Shown: piece after piece, positions 24,001 to 34,060 of the stretch | Layout: the number at the start of each line of letters is the position of its first letter | Numbering within the stretch: position 1 is the first letter of the stretch | From: Brachionus plicatilis | Lineage: Eukaryota; Rotifera; Eurotatoria; Ploima; Brachionidae | Assembly (NCBI GenBank): GCA_010279815.1 | Contig: QEOQ01000226.1 | Coordinates: 2,633,535 to 2,697,534, forward strand | DNA: 64,000 nucleotides | Direction: 5' to 3' | The notes under the pieces: generated by a model | What the model saw: only the letters and a program-made list of their open reading frames with translations | What the model was told of the DNA's origin: nothing | Databases searched by the model: none | Program-made: the position numbers and the translations under genes

Positions 24001-26948
24001 ATTTGATTAAAGTAAAAAAAAGATAGGAGATGTTTAAAAATCCGGACATGTCAAGTTCTGCAATGCGTTTGTCGTGAAGTCTTGTATAAAGACGACCTTT
24101 AAATTGGCGCCAAACCAAATTAGAACTGCCACTAGTGCTGCTCATCGATCCTGTGCTCCCATCTTTAAGGTTTGTGAACAAAAAACTCAAAAATATTTGA
24201 AAAATATTGTTTGATTGATCTATTTGACATTTTGTTATTTGATTAATTACTTTTAGGCCAGATTTAAAATCGGTTAGGGATGCTTGGCTCTCATTTAGGG
24301 CAAATAGAGAATTGGTTCCTTTAGTTTGGACAAAAAATGATGAGTTTATAAGCTTGGAAAAATACGACTCCCATAGCATTAAAAGGATGTCAACAAAAAT
24401 TTTGCGAGAATTTGGATTAGATTGGGACATGCTTGGATTTGAGCTGAATATTTGAGATAGTTCTATGTAAGACGACTGTGGTGAATTTGATTCCATTTCG
24501 TGACACAACATCTGAAGAGGAATTCTTATGTGGTTGAAAGATTTCTGGTCCGCAACCTGGTTTTGTTCGGTTATTTCTTTCATTGATGATTTTATTATCT
24601 GGTAACATGGATCTAAGTAATTTTTACACTCTTGTTGATTGTTTTGTTCCTTAAAAAATTGGTGAATAAATCTCAACTTCGATTGCAGTTATGCTACGAT
24701 TTTATGTTTTTATAAACACATCAAAAAAAGATTTTTTAGTTTTTAGTTTTTTTTGGCGCTGAATTTCGAAATTTTATTGAAATTTTAATTTTTTTTTGTC
24801 TAAAGAACTAAAATATTACCAATTTTTTGACAATTAAAAGTGGAAAAAACTTGATGAAAATAACACATCTAAGTTAATATTTTTTTTATGATTAATAAAA
24901 TAAACTTATTTTAAATTTATTAAATTTGACTTTTAATAGTGAATTGAACTGTAAAAAAGTTCTTCTAGTGTTAAATAAAAACAGAAAATCGTAGTACTGC
25001 TACTGATTTTTTTAATATTTAAAAAATTTAATTACTGAATTTTTTTTGATTACTATTGAAATCTTGTAGGCCAACAAAAAAGTAAAGTGACTGTAATTAT
25101 CGATTTTTTCTTTTTCTAATAGAATTATTTTGTTACTCTTGAAAGCTTTAGTACAAACTTCAGTATCATTAAATTTATAAGCCTTTATCAATCGGCTAAA
25201 TGATGACCAAAAAACCTTGAAATTAAAATAAAAATAAAAAAAATTAATCATTTATTTAATGTTTGTTAAATATCTAATAATTTCTCTGACTGGATGAGCG
25301 TCTCAAAAGGCTCTGTCTTTGGTCTACCACTTTTTGTCACATTTACCAATAACATGCAAAATGACAATTTTTAACTAAATGCTAATTTTAAAATTTAAAT
25401 TTAAGAATATTTAATAAAATTTGAATTTTTTTTTTGGAATTTGAAATTTTTAAAGCCTAAAATAAAAGATGGAAATTTTTTTCGAAGACAGATTTTTTTT
25501 TTAACAAAAGCTTAATTTTTAAAAATTTCAAGCAATAATAATGGAAGTTTTCATTTTTAACTAACTTGATCGAATTTAAACCAAAGTATATTTCAAAGTA
25601 TAAGTAACCAAAGTTATTAAATTTTTTTTATCACTTTGACTCTTTATTATCATCATCAGAAACCCCTACAACGTGAAGCAACTAACATTGTTATCCGAAA
25701 AAAAAGCGGATTTTAAAATTGTTAAAAGAATGACAAGAATACAGCAATAAAATAAGTAAAATTATTAAGAATTTTCACATTATCATTGAAAAGTTATAGC
25801 CCATTTTTTATTTCACTGTATATTAGAACCGGAAAGATACTTAAGGAAATTTTAAATTGCCTTGTCCGCAGTTCTCCTACTGTAGCTCATATTATTATTA
25901 TTTTTATATTATTTCAAACCTGTTGAATTTTAGCCTCTTTTTCAAATAATTGACCAATTTTATATCCAAAGTACCAGCATTTGTTTACACATTCACAGCA
26001 CATCTCTTGATAATTTTCGTATAAATTTTCCATATCTGAAACCTTGGAAAATAATTAGATGATAAAAAAATTTTTAGCCAAAATACTTTTTTGAAGGTGT
26101 GTAGACTAAGCTGGATTAAATTATTAATAAAAAAATGCAGTGTTTGAGTAAAAAGACAAGTTTCCTGGTTTTCATGGTCGTTTAAAGAGCAAAAATCAAA
26201 GACCATTGCCATTGACGAATTTTGACAAGAGAATAACTTTTGACTTAGAAGATAAATCAAATACAAAATTATATTTTGAACTGAAAGAACAGTATGAAAG
26301 CCCAAAGCATATACACTATCTCCCAACGCTTTCTATCCAAATTTAAAATTTAATTTTTTTTCCTTTTTCTGAAAATTACCTCTTTGATCAAACATTTCGA
26401 GTCCAAGAAGTTATTATTCAAATTTTTCCAATTGCCAAGAACAACCAAAGTCTTTTTGAGCTCATCAAGAATTTCTTTATAATAAAAACTCATTTCTACA
26501 TTAAAATCATTGATTTGTTCATCATTTACAAGGCTAATTAAAAAATAAAATAAATTTAATTTTTTTGTTAACTAGTCTTTACTTTATCAATTTATTTGTC
26601 AATACAATTAATGAATATATAAAATTTCCGACTGAATCAGAGAACTCTGGCAACAACAAAAATTAGACATTAAACAAAAATTAGTTCTAAATGACTAACT
26701 GGTTATTTTTGATGGAAAAGTGATCAGCTTGTAAATAAAACTTCGAATTCTATTAAAATAGACTTGAGAATTTTGTTCATAAATCATAAAATAATCAATG
26801 TCATATTCACTAATTGAGTGATCTTGGGCATAATCAATGCCAGAAAGCATCAGGGACTCTAGAAATTCATTACTCTCCTCAAAACGCTGATGCACACTAA
26901 ATCGGTAAAACGATAAATTTTCTGCATCGTCAAAGCAGTCAATACAAA
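18006..26948 (-). CDS. MMS22L: MMS22L-like replication-fork repair protein
   Basis: MMS22L partners TONSL at stalled replication forks and promotes RAD51-dependent repair in the nucleus. Exons with good splice sites include 26696-26948, 26380-26533, 26087-26332, 25920-26042, 25054-25215, 23534-24676, 23341-23429 and 20872-about 21485; further coding pieces lie near 20450-20610, 20285-20400, 20105-20255, 18347-18560 and 18006-18290. The best family signal is VWRQFKGRLYTRLHDKRIAE followed by LDMSGFLNI (about 24040-24120). TLFAKIIDRLVLPVGS, SILNLISTENNSLKLKVLNL and the final exon resemble the C-terminal region in order. Divergence is high. The initiator exon was not found: the frame upstream of 26948 hits a stop just before an acceptor. 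Splice phase around 21490-21574 could not be resolved. Introns include longer ones filled with repeats. Confidence 0.72.
18561..20104. other. Long intron of the MMS22L-like gene
   Basis: AT-rich DNA between two coding blocks. Around 19030-19130 there are reiterated AAGTCAA/TTGACTT motifs like the ends of the hAT element at 21837. No other gene is visible. Confidence 0.4.
21837..22422 (+). mobile_element. Non-autonomous hAT element with hATC fragment
   Basis: Starts CAGAGTTGTTTAAAAGTCAC and ends GACTTTTGTACAAGTCTG, an inverted pair, and is flanked by a perfect 8-bp duplication CTTTGAGT (21829-21836 and 22423-22430), as expected for hAT transposons. Subterminal AAGTC/GACTT repeats fill the ends. 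The centre (about 21985-22153) still encodes LSIPASSGPIERTFSYAG, the hAT C-terminal dimerisation region, but the DDE catalytic part is gone. It sits in an intron of the MMS22L-like gene. Confidence 0.9.
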
Positions 26949-27096
26949 CTTAAGTTCCAAAAATTGGTTCACATCTTCACATGAAATTCTCATTTTTGAA
27001 TAAAAAATTTTAATGAAAAAAATTTATTTATTTTTTTTAGAATTATTTTAGACTAAACATTAAAAATAAAATTTTAAAAATAACTGGACAAAATTT

Positions 27097-28736
27097 CTAT
27101 TTGATTAGACGAGCTATAGCTGGCACAGCACTGTTGAGAATCGCTTGAACATTTGATTTTGGACGAAAGAGCTGTTTGAACTCTAGTGCATTTAGTCTAT
27201 CGTCATTGTTGTCATCATAGAGCTTAAGAACCTTAAGAGCTTCGTTCATATCTGCTAGTTGGTATTCTTTGGGCAATGAATTGACCATAAAAAAGGCAAA
27301 CTCAGGCACATCAATAACTCCATCTCTATTTTTATCAGCAGCGCCGAACAAGGCCTCAATAATGCTGAGTGCAGTTAGTTTTCTTGGTGGAATTGTGTTC
27401 GCTGAGGAGCGCACATATCTCGGTACTTTTTTGGAGTCTAGTTTATGCGCTGATTGAATGGCCTCGTGAATAGGAACTACTAAATTTACAAAGGGACGAT
27501 TTTCGTACTCGGACAAAATCATTCCTTCCACTAGAGAGTAATCGTCTTACAGTTTTTTTGTTCAAATAATATCACAAAAAGTTTTTTAACTTACGCAATC
27601 CTGATTCTTTGATGCCATACTTGTTCAAAATGGATTCTACCGAAGATTGGTAAATATCAAAGTAGACCACAAGGTTCTCTTCAGCTTTTTGGCTAAGGGT
27701 TATGTTGAAAACCCTCAACGCATTCAGAATTGTGTATGTGTATTCAGCTTGACTGACCATGCCATCATTATCAATGTCCATATATGTCAACAAATAATAA
27801 CTCAAAACTTTGATATTTATTGAATAAACTTAAATAAATTTTTATTAAAAAAAATTTTTTTTTAAATATTTATTTATTAACTCAGTTGATGGGCAACTAC
27901 AACTCTTTCCAAGTTAAAAAATCCATTGGTTATGTTCTGAACCCGATTTAGGCTTATTAAACCATGTGGATATGTGTCAAATTGTTTCATGATAATATTC
28001 AGCAAGGTAGTAACTTAATTTAAAATAATTTTTTTTTTAAATTTAAAATAAATTTTTTATGTTACGCTTGGGCAAAAAAATTTCTCCAGAATTTGACATT
28101 CTGATCATTTCGGCAATACTAGCCACGCTTTCTTTAAAATCAGCCTTTATTTTGACTCCCATTAGCTCGAGCATGCTCACGTAGCCTTTGAATACTTCGG
28201 TAAGGTTCAGCACCTTATTTTCGTCTACGTCGAAGTGATTGTGCATGTCAGTCAAAATTGCTTTAGTATCCATTAAAAGCTCTAAAAATCTGAATAAGTT
28301 TTGGATTTTTTGGTGCACAGCAATTACCATTTATTTCGGTAACAAGAGCCTCGTCCAACGATATGTTCACATTTCGAAGAAAAATTTGAGCTTCGCTAAT
28401 ACCAATTCGATGCTCAGAATTAGGATCAATTGAATTCAAAAAATTCAGCTTAACACGCTCGGCTTAAGTTTAATTTAGAAAAAAAAATAAATTTCAGTCA
28501 TTTTTAATTTACCAGAACAAACTCCACAAGTTTTGGGACAAGGAACTTTGAAAAAATTTTTACAAACATTTAATAAAGTGGTCAAATTGACAGTTAGACA
28601 AAGAGGTTGTTCCTGAAAGCAATCGGTAGCTATTTAGAAACAAATTTTAATTAAAAAAAATAAATAAAATTTTTAAAATAATACCCTGACATTGAAATAA
28701 TTGATACAAAACCAATAAAAAAATCGTCACTCTCAT
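27097..28736 (-). CDS. Secreted ShKT and EF-hand calcium-binding protein
   Basis: Seven exons join in phase throughout: 28685-28736, 28513-28629, 28328-28462, 28066-28281, 27882-28013, 27595-27807, 27097-27530, giving about 432 residues. Residues 1-17 (MRVTIFLLVLYQLFQCQ) look like a signal peptide. Exon 2 holds a six-cysteine ShKT-type module: DC, LC, VC, VPCPKTCGVC. EF-hand loops follow: DVDENKVLNLTE, a degenerate FDTYPHGLISLN, DIDNDGMVSQAE, DKNRDGVIDVPE and DDNNDDRLNALE. It is probably an extracellular or secretory-pathway Ca2+-binding protein. ShKT is a common animal extracellular module and does not itself imply toxicity. All introns are 40-80 bp except that none is long. No exact family name recognised. 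Confidence 0.87.
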
Positions 28737-29512
28737 TTTTTTAAATTTTTTATTTTGAGGAATTTAAAAAAAAAATCTTTTAGTTTTTATATGTGAAATA
28801 CTGGACCCATTTAACCAAATAAGTATAAATTGTTATCATTGTAAATATTTGTATTAGGTGATCGGACGCGTAGTCTAATTAGAATCATGTCAAGTTATTA
28901 GATTTCACTGACATCAGACAAAAGCATTAGATTCAAGTCTACTAAATATTTGCTGAATCAAATTTGAAGGCAACTATGGCTTTCTGATTTTAGCATTTAA
29001 ATCAAATATTTGAAATATTTGTCTATGTTTGAGTTGAGAATGTGCCAAGCAGGAAGAAATTCTCATGTTTTTGGTCACGATAAAATTACATTGAATTCGA
29101 TATGTTATCGCTTCGAATGTGAGCAAACTAATGCCAAGAGACTCAGTCAAAACTATTTTTAAAAATTCACCTTTTTTAACATTTTATTTAAAGACACTAC
29201 AAAATATTTTTATACAATTTCCTACATCTTTCTTAAGAATAAATTTAAAATGAATTTCAACTAAAGACTCTAAGGTAATGTAGATTAAAAAAAATTGTAT
29301 TTTTTATACCTTTTGAGATTTCGGTTTAAAAATAAAATTTCTAAATTGAAAAAAAGAAAAACAAAGCTTTGATTTAAATTGATTTTAAGTTTGAATTTAT
29401 TGACTGTGAAATTCAACTTTCTTAACGATTTTCTTGATTTTTGAAAAAAAAATGCAGTCCATCAAATTAAGGATTTTTTGATTCAGTTCTAATTTTTAAA
29501 TTATCGCCAGTA
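28737..29512. other. Intergenic DNA upstream of the EF-hand gene
   Basis: The first ~100 bp is A/T runs preceding the start codon. Around 28860-29110 is a less AT-biased stretch without an ORF. Nothing assignable. Confidence 0.4.
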
Positions 29513-30204
29513 GGGTTGTTAATCGAAATTCAAAGATCGATTGAAATTCGTTTTTTTTTTTTATCGATTAAAAAAAAATCGTGATTTTTTACTTTTTATT
29601 CGAATAAAAATTAAAATAATCGATCAAAAAGAAAAGAAAAAAATAAATATTCGATTAAAAATTTTCGATTTTTAAAAAAAACAATTTTCTAGAATCATAA
29701 CAAAAAAAAAGCATCTCTAAAATTTTTTTAAAAATTAAACTATATCACTAAAAAATTTTTAAAATTTTTAAAATTGTCTCGAATAAAAAGTAGCATTTCT
29801 AAGTGATCAGTATCAAGTCTACTACTTTAGTCTGTTTGATTTTAGACAGGCATTACTAAAAATACGTTCACTTGGAACTGAAGACGCTGTAATACAAAAA
29901 AAGTGTTTTAAGACCTTAAAACACATTTTTAAAATTTTTGGTTTTCGATTTTATTTTTTTATGACTAAGTGAAAAAGAATTTTTAGAAAGTTTATTTTAC
30001 GACAAGATTAAGATGATGTTAATTTTCAATTTTTTTTTCTTTTTTACCAAACAAAAAAGAATCTTTGAATAAAAAAAATTTTATCCGATAGAATCAAAAA
30101 ATAAAAATTCGATTTTTTAAAAAATATTTTATCGAGATCGTTTTTTTAATAGTTAATTTTTTTATTTTAATCATTTAAAAAAAAAAGATCGATTAGCAAC
30201 CTTA
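29513..30204. mobile_element. MITE with GGGTTGTTAATCGA ends
   Basis: Left end GGGTTGTTAATCGAAATTC and right end TCGATTAGCAACC are inverted, with reiterated ATCGATT/AATCGA motifs in both arms. Flanks ATCGCCAGTA (29503-29512) and ATCGTCAGTA (30205-30214) agree at 9 of 10 positions, a probable target duplication. No coding capacity. Confidence 0.7.
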
Positions 30205-31726
30205 ATCGTCAGTATATTGGTAGTACAAGATTATTTATAGATTGTTGATATTATTTGGTACAATTTACAGAGCATGTTTTGGTTCTTCAGAACTTAAGCT
30301 TTGGCATTTTTAATATTTTGTTTTCGTTTTTTGTACCATAGTTCACAATGCCAAATTAAACTCAAATTAGGTAAATACTATTTAGTTATAATCGATTTTC
30401 TAAAATCAACTAAAAAATTTTCAATTTTTTTTTTTAAATTAGCTTAAATATTAGAATAAAATACTCAGGTTAAAATTTATTTCATAATAAATTAGTATTC
30501 TTAAAATATTTTTTTCCAGTGGCGTTATGAGACATGGAATACAGATTAGGCCAAAGGTAACTATAGTTAAGGTAATATTTTTTTGGATTTTTAAAGATGT
30601 TTTTGTTTTTTAAAGTATGAATTATTTTAGAATAAAACGAATAAAAAATATTTTCACTCAGTCTTGTGTCATAGAATTTCAAAGTCACGTTATTAAAAAA
30701 AGACAAGCTTCTTTCGGAAGCTGAGAAAACTGTTTTTCTTTAATAAACCAGGAAACAATTCTCTTTTTTTAAGTTTACAAGAAATCTTTAATAAAATTAA
30801 ATTCTGGATTTTTTAAATAACTTTAAATTTAAATAACCATTAATTCATTAATCGATTAATTTTTTTTAGTTGACTATAAAATCTACTAATTTATCTCAAA
30901 ATGATAGTTAAATTAGCAAAAAATGTTAATTTTTTTTGTCATAATTTTTAAAATTTTTAGATTTTTAAATTTCAGATTTAAAAGCTAAAATTAAAATTTA
31001 ACGATTTATTTGAAATTATTTAATTAGGTATTATAAAAAAAAATATTCAAAAATTTAAAATAATTAAAAATTAAATTTTAAAACGATTAAAAATAAATAA
31101 AAATTAAAGAGAAAACAAAATTTTTACAACAAAGAATAAAAGTATTTAATTAAACGTGCACAACTTGAATTTTTATGAATTCAATTTTTTGTATTTTTTT
31201 TATTTAAAATAGGAATTTGAAACTTTAGAAAAACATTTATTATCATTTATTATCGACTAAAAAATATTAGTTGATTTAAAGTTAATCGATTATTGAATCG
31301 ATTATTGAAAAACGATTGCCAACACTACTAAAGACAAGAAATAAATTCGTCAATTTTCAGCATTTGTTTGAATTTAATTTAATTTTCTAAATAGAATCAA
31401 ATCAGTGCTTGATACCAAAGAACATGACAATAAATTTTTAAAATATCAAAAACAAATTTGACTTTTAATTTTTCACTTTGACTTTTAAACTCTGTTAAGG
31501 TCTGATTTTTATTTGAAGTTAATTGAGTTAAAGAGAGTTAATTCTGAATCAAAAGTGAACTCAGGAAATTTTAATTTTGTTTCAAAATTAAGTTATTTGC
31601 ATTGATTTTAAAATTTTTTGAAAGACAAAACTTATTGCATAATAAATACAACTTAAACATAAAAAACCTAAAAAAATTTAAAATAAATTATTATATTTAA
31701 AATTTAAAATTAGACAATCTAACAAA
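30205..31726. other. Intergenic DNA with a second ATCGATT-rich element
   Basis: From about 30840 to 31330 there are inverted TTAATCGATTAA and GTTGAC/GTTGATT motifs, ending ACGATTGCCAACACTA, apparently another member of the family at 29513 but without a clear left boundary. The last 400 bp precede the MED18 start and show nothing else. Confidence 0.4.
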
Positions 31727-32495
31727 ATGGATATATTCCAATCTGCGATTCAGGGAAAAGTGATCAAGATGAACGAGTATTTTTTAGTTGGCAGTGTTTT
31801 GGATCCTGTAAAAGACGGATTTTTAGAAATACTTCGGGGTCTGTGCGATAACCCGGAAAACAAACCAGTTGAATTTTTAGAGACTGAATACATTTATTTA
31901 AAAAGTTAAACAATCTATAAAAATTTGAATTTTTTAAAATTATTTTTCTCTAGCCAACCCCAATGGACCAAATGTTACGCTTAGAGCCCGTAAGGTAGGC
32001 AGTCCTCCTGATACTGCGCAACACTGCCATCTAAAGTATGTCGGCAGTATTGATTATAAAACTGACAAAGTAATGGTCAGAACTTATAATGACTGTCTTA
32101 CTAGCTCAAATTTGGATGAATACTTAACAGCTCTGGGTTTTAAGTAGAAAATTGAAATAAAAAAAATTAGTAAAGTGTTGATAAATTAAAAAAGTTTAGA
32201 AAGCGAGCTAATAATAAAAGGAAACTTATTCCATAAAGGCCATTTGAAGATTGTTGTTTCAAAAATTTTTCAACCAAGTGCAACCGAACCACAGGCTTTG
32301 AGTAACTCTCATTTGGTTGAGATTAGTTGCACTGGACCTCCAGGCCAGGTAAAACTATTATCTTGGTTTAATCTAACTTTAACTTTTTTTTTAAAGACTG
32401 CAATTGCAGACAGTGTAAAACAGTTTGCTGATTTGCTCAAGCCATTTGTTCGAATGGACAAAATTTCCCAAATAAATGAAGAATTGAATATATGA
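31727..32495 (+). CDS. MED18: Mediator complex subunit 18
   Basis: Head-module subunit of Mediator, which bridges transcription factors and RNA polymerase II in the nucleus. Exons 31727-31904, 31954-32143, 32195-32348 and 32397-32495 join in phase to 206 codons, near the human length of 208. Conserved blocks: YFLVGSVLDPVKDGFLEILR with GLCDNPEN, VTLRARKVG, HCHLKYVGSID, LDEYLTALGF, IIKGNLFHKGHLKIVVSKIF, LVEISCTGPPGQ and FADLLKPFVRMDKI. The third exon uses an acceptor at 32194 rather than the downstream TTTAG; only this choice keeps phase and the family spacing. All introns are 48-51 bp. It appears intact and ends about 290 bp before the first U2 gene on the same strand. Confidence 0.95.
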
Positions 32496-32611
32496 TAATT
32501 TTTTTTTACATCCACCCTTCATTAAGATAATTAAAAATTTAAAAAAAAATAAATTTCTTTTAGATTCTATAATTATATTTGTTTAATTAAATAAAATTAT
32601 TTATTTAAAAA

Positions 32612-32783
32612 ATTTTTAAAGAATATTTAAATAATAAAAATTTTAAAACTATGTCCCAAAAAGAGAAAAGATGTCAGATTAAAATATTTGATGTAATTGC
32701 ACAAAAAAAAAAATTAATGCAAAAAATTCAAATTTTAAAAAAATTTATATGCATTAATACGAGTTGGAAAATAATGTTTCTTT
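32612..32783 (+). promoter_or_regulatory. Conserved upstream block of U2 copy 1
   Basis: The 172 bp before this U2 gene is essentially identical to the 172 bp before copy 2 (37040-37211), and the 140 bp nearest the RNA is also shared with copy 3. It contains AACTATGTCCCAAAAAGAGA and, nearer the start, ATGCATTAATACGAGTTGGA. Such conservation suggests the snRNA promoter (a PSE-like element is expected about 50-70 bp upstream in animals), but I cannot say which bases are the PSE. Confidence 0.6.
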
Positions 32784-32972
32784 ATCGCTTCTCGGCCTCT
32801 GGCTAAGATCAAAGTGTAGTATCTGTTCTCATCAGTTTAATATCTGATGGGGGGTCCATTGGGCCCCCGCGATATTAAATCGATTTTTGTGAGCGGACTG
32901 GTTGCGCAGAGCTTGCTCGGCACCAGTCATGGATCGACCTAGCGTTGCACTATATTGCTAGGACCGGTCCAC
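32784..32972 (+). ncRNA. U2: U2 spliceosomal snRNA, copy 1
   Basis: U2 snRNA pairs with the intron branch site and U6. The sequence opens ATCGCTTCTCGGCC, has the branch-site recognition segment GTGTAGTATCTGTTCTC, the CAGTTTAATATCTGATG stem, an Sm-like site GATTTTTGTGAG, and the 3' stem-loops around TGCGCAGAGCTTGCTCGGCA and CCTAGCGTTGC..GCTAGG. Length is about 189 nt, as in other animals. Stem-loop I has a shortened loop (GGCCTCTGGCT) and there is one extra A before GTGTAGTA compared with the usual animal sequence as I recall it. The 3' end is set at GGTCCAC by comparison and could be off by a few bases. Confidence 0.97.
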
Positions 32973-32996
32973 AAAACCCCTTTTGGGGGGTTTTAT
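32973..32996 (+). terminator. Hairpin directly 3' of U2 copy 1
   Basis: AAAACCCC TTTT GGGGGGTTTT forms a stem immediately after the mature 3' end and is identical at all three U2 copies (37401 and 40948). It occupies the place where the snRNA 3' box is expected, so a role in 3'-end formation is an inference. Confidence 0.5.
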
Positions 32997-33043
32997 TATT
33001 AAATTAAATAAGAAAAATTCTTTTTAAAAAAATTCAATTTATT

Positions 33044-34060
33044 TTAATTCATTGCATTACCAGTTTTTATATATTCAATTTTTGGTATTTTTTTATTTAG
33101 TAAAGGAATTTGAAATTTTAAAAAAATATTTATCAACTCAGTTTCTGTTGATAGTCTTTTTATTTTATCATGTAAATTTGATTTAAAAATAAAAAATTTT
33201 AAATCATCCATTGAATGATTTGGACTATTAAAGTGAATTGATACTTCAGAAAGCTTATCAAAGTTACTTAAAGATTTTCTGATATTTTGTCTAAAATAAT
33301 TAATGTAATAAAAATGTTGTCCAATTCTTTCTTTAGCTTTTTTACCTGATTCACCTATATAAAAAACATAGCATTTTGAACATTTTATAATATAAACAAC
33401 TCCGCTTGATTCGCAATTTGAATTGTTTTGAAATGGGATACAATAATTTTTAAATTTTAAATAAAAAGTTTTACTTGTAAACATACAAGTTATACAATTA
33501 TTTAAATTACATTTATTATTGAAAAATTTAATATGATTATTTAATTTAAAATTCAAAATTAAATGAGAACCTAAATTTTTACCCAACTTATTTACAATCA
33601 AAAACTTTCTATCTTTAATGTAATTTGTTTCATTCTTTATTTTTAGCATTGAATTTTTTATAATTGTGTTTAAATCGTTTAAGATTGAGTCATAATTAAT
33701 GAAAAATTTTAGATCGGTGTTATTTGAATTTATTTTATTTTTATAAGGTAGTATCATTTCTCATTTCTATTTTATTACCTATAGAACGACTAATTCCTAA
33801 AACTTTATTGAAATCATAACCTTGTTTTACTAAATTAAAAATCAAATTCCTAGAATGAAATAAGTAATCAATGTAAAATGAACAAATCCTTCTTATTCTA
33901 ATAAAAAGTGAAGAAGGAATATTATCAAAAATATGACTAGGATGATTAGAAATTGGCATTAGGTAACTGCATGGATTCGTTGGTTTAATATAAAGATCAA
34001 AAACTATTTTCTTAAAAATTGGTTCATATTTAATTTTGAGATCTAAAAAGTAAAAAACAC
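33044..34060 (-). mobile_element. Penelope-like retroelement, 3' part with GIY-YIG domain
   Basis: Minus-strand frames read FLDLKIKYEP, DLYIKPTNPCSYLMPISNHP, then RIRRICSFY, and, after a frame change near 33750, CITCMFTSKTFYLK, GVVYIIKCSKCYVFYIGESG, ERIGQHF and SVSIHFNSPNHS-like residues (SIHFNSPNHSMDDLKFFI). This is the end of the RT thumb/linker and the GIY-YIG endonuclease of Penelope-like elements. The RT core is missing (5' truncation). The last codons GNAMN and the stop at 33044-33046 fall within sequence that also occurs 3' of U2 copy 2, so the element joins the U2 cassette here. Confidence 0.9.

Noticed and set aside
26893..26991. ATG at 26991 as the MMS22L start
   Set aside because: The frame from that ATG is not the frame of the following coding exon; a stop and an acceptor lie between them.
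33044..33959. GIY-YIG protein as a host gene
   Set aside because: Context motifs (IKPTNPCSYL, SNHPSHIF) and the truncation and frame change fit a Penelope-like retroelement.
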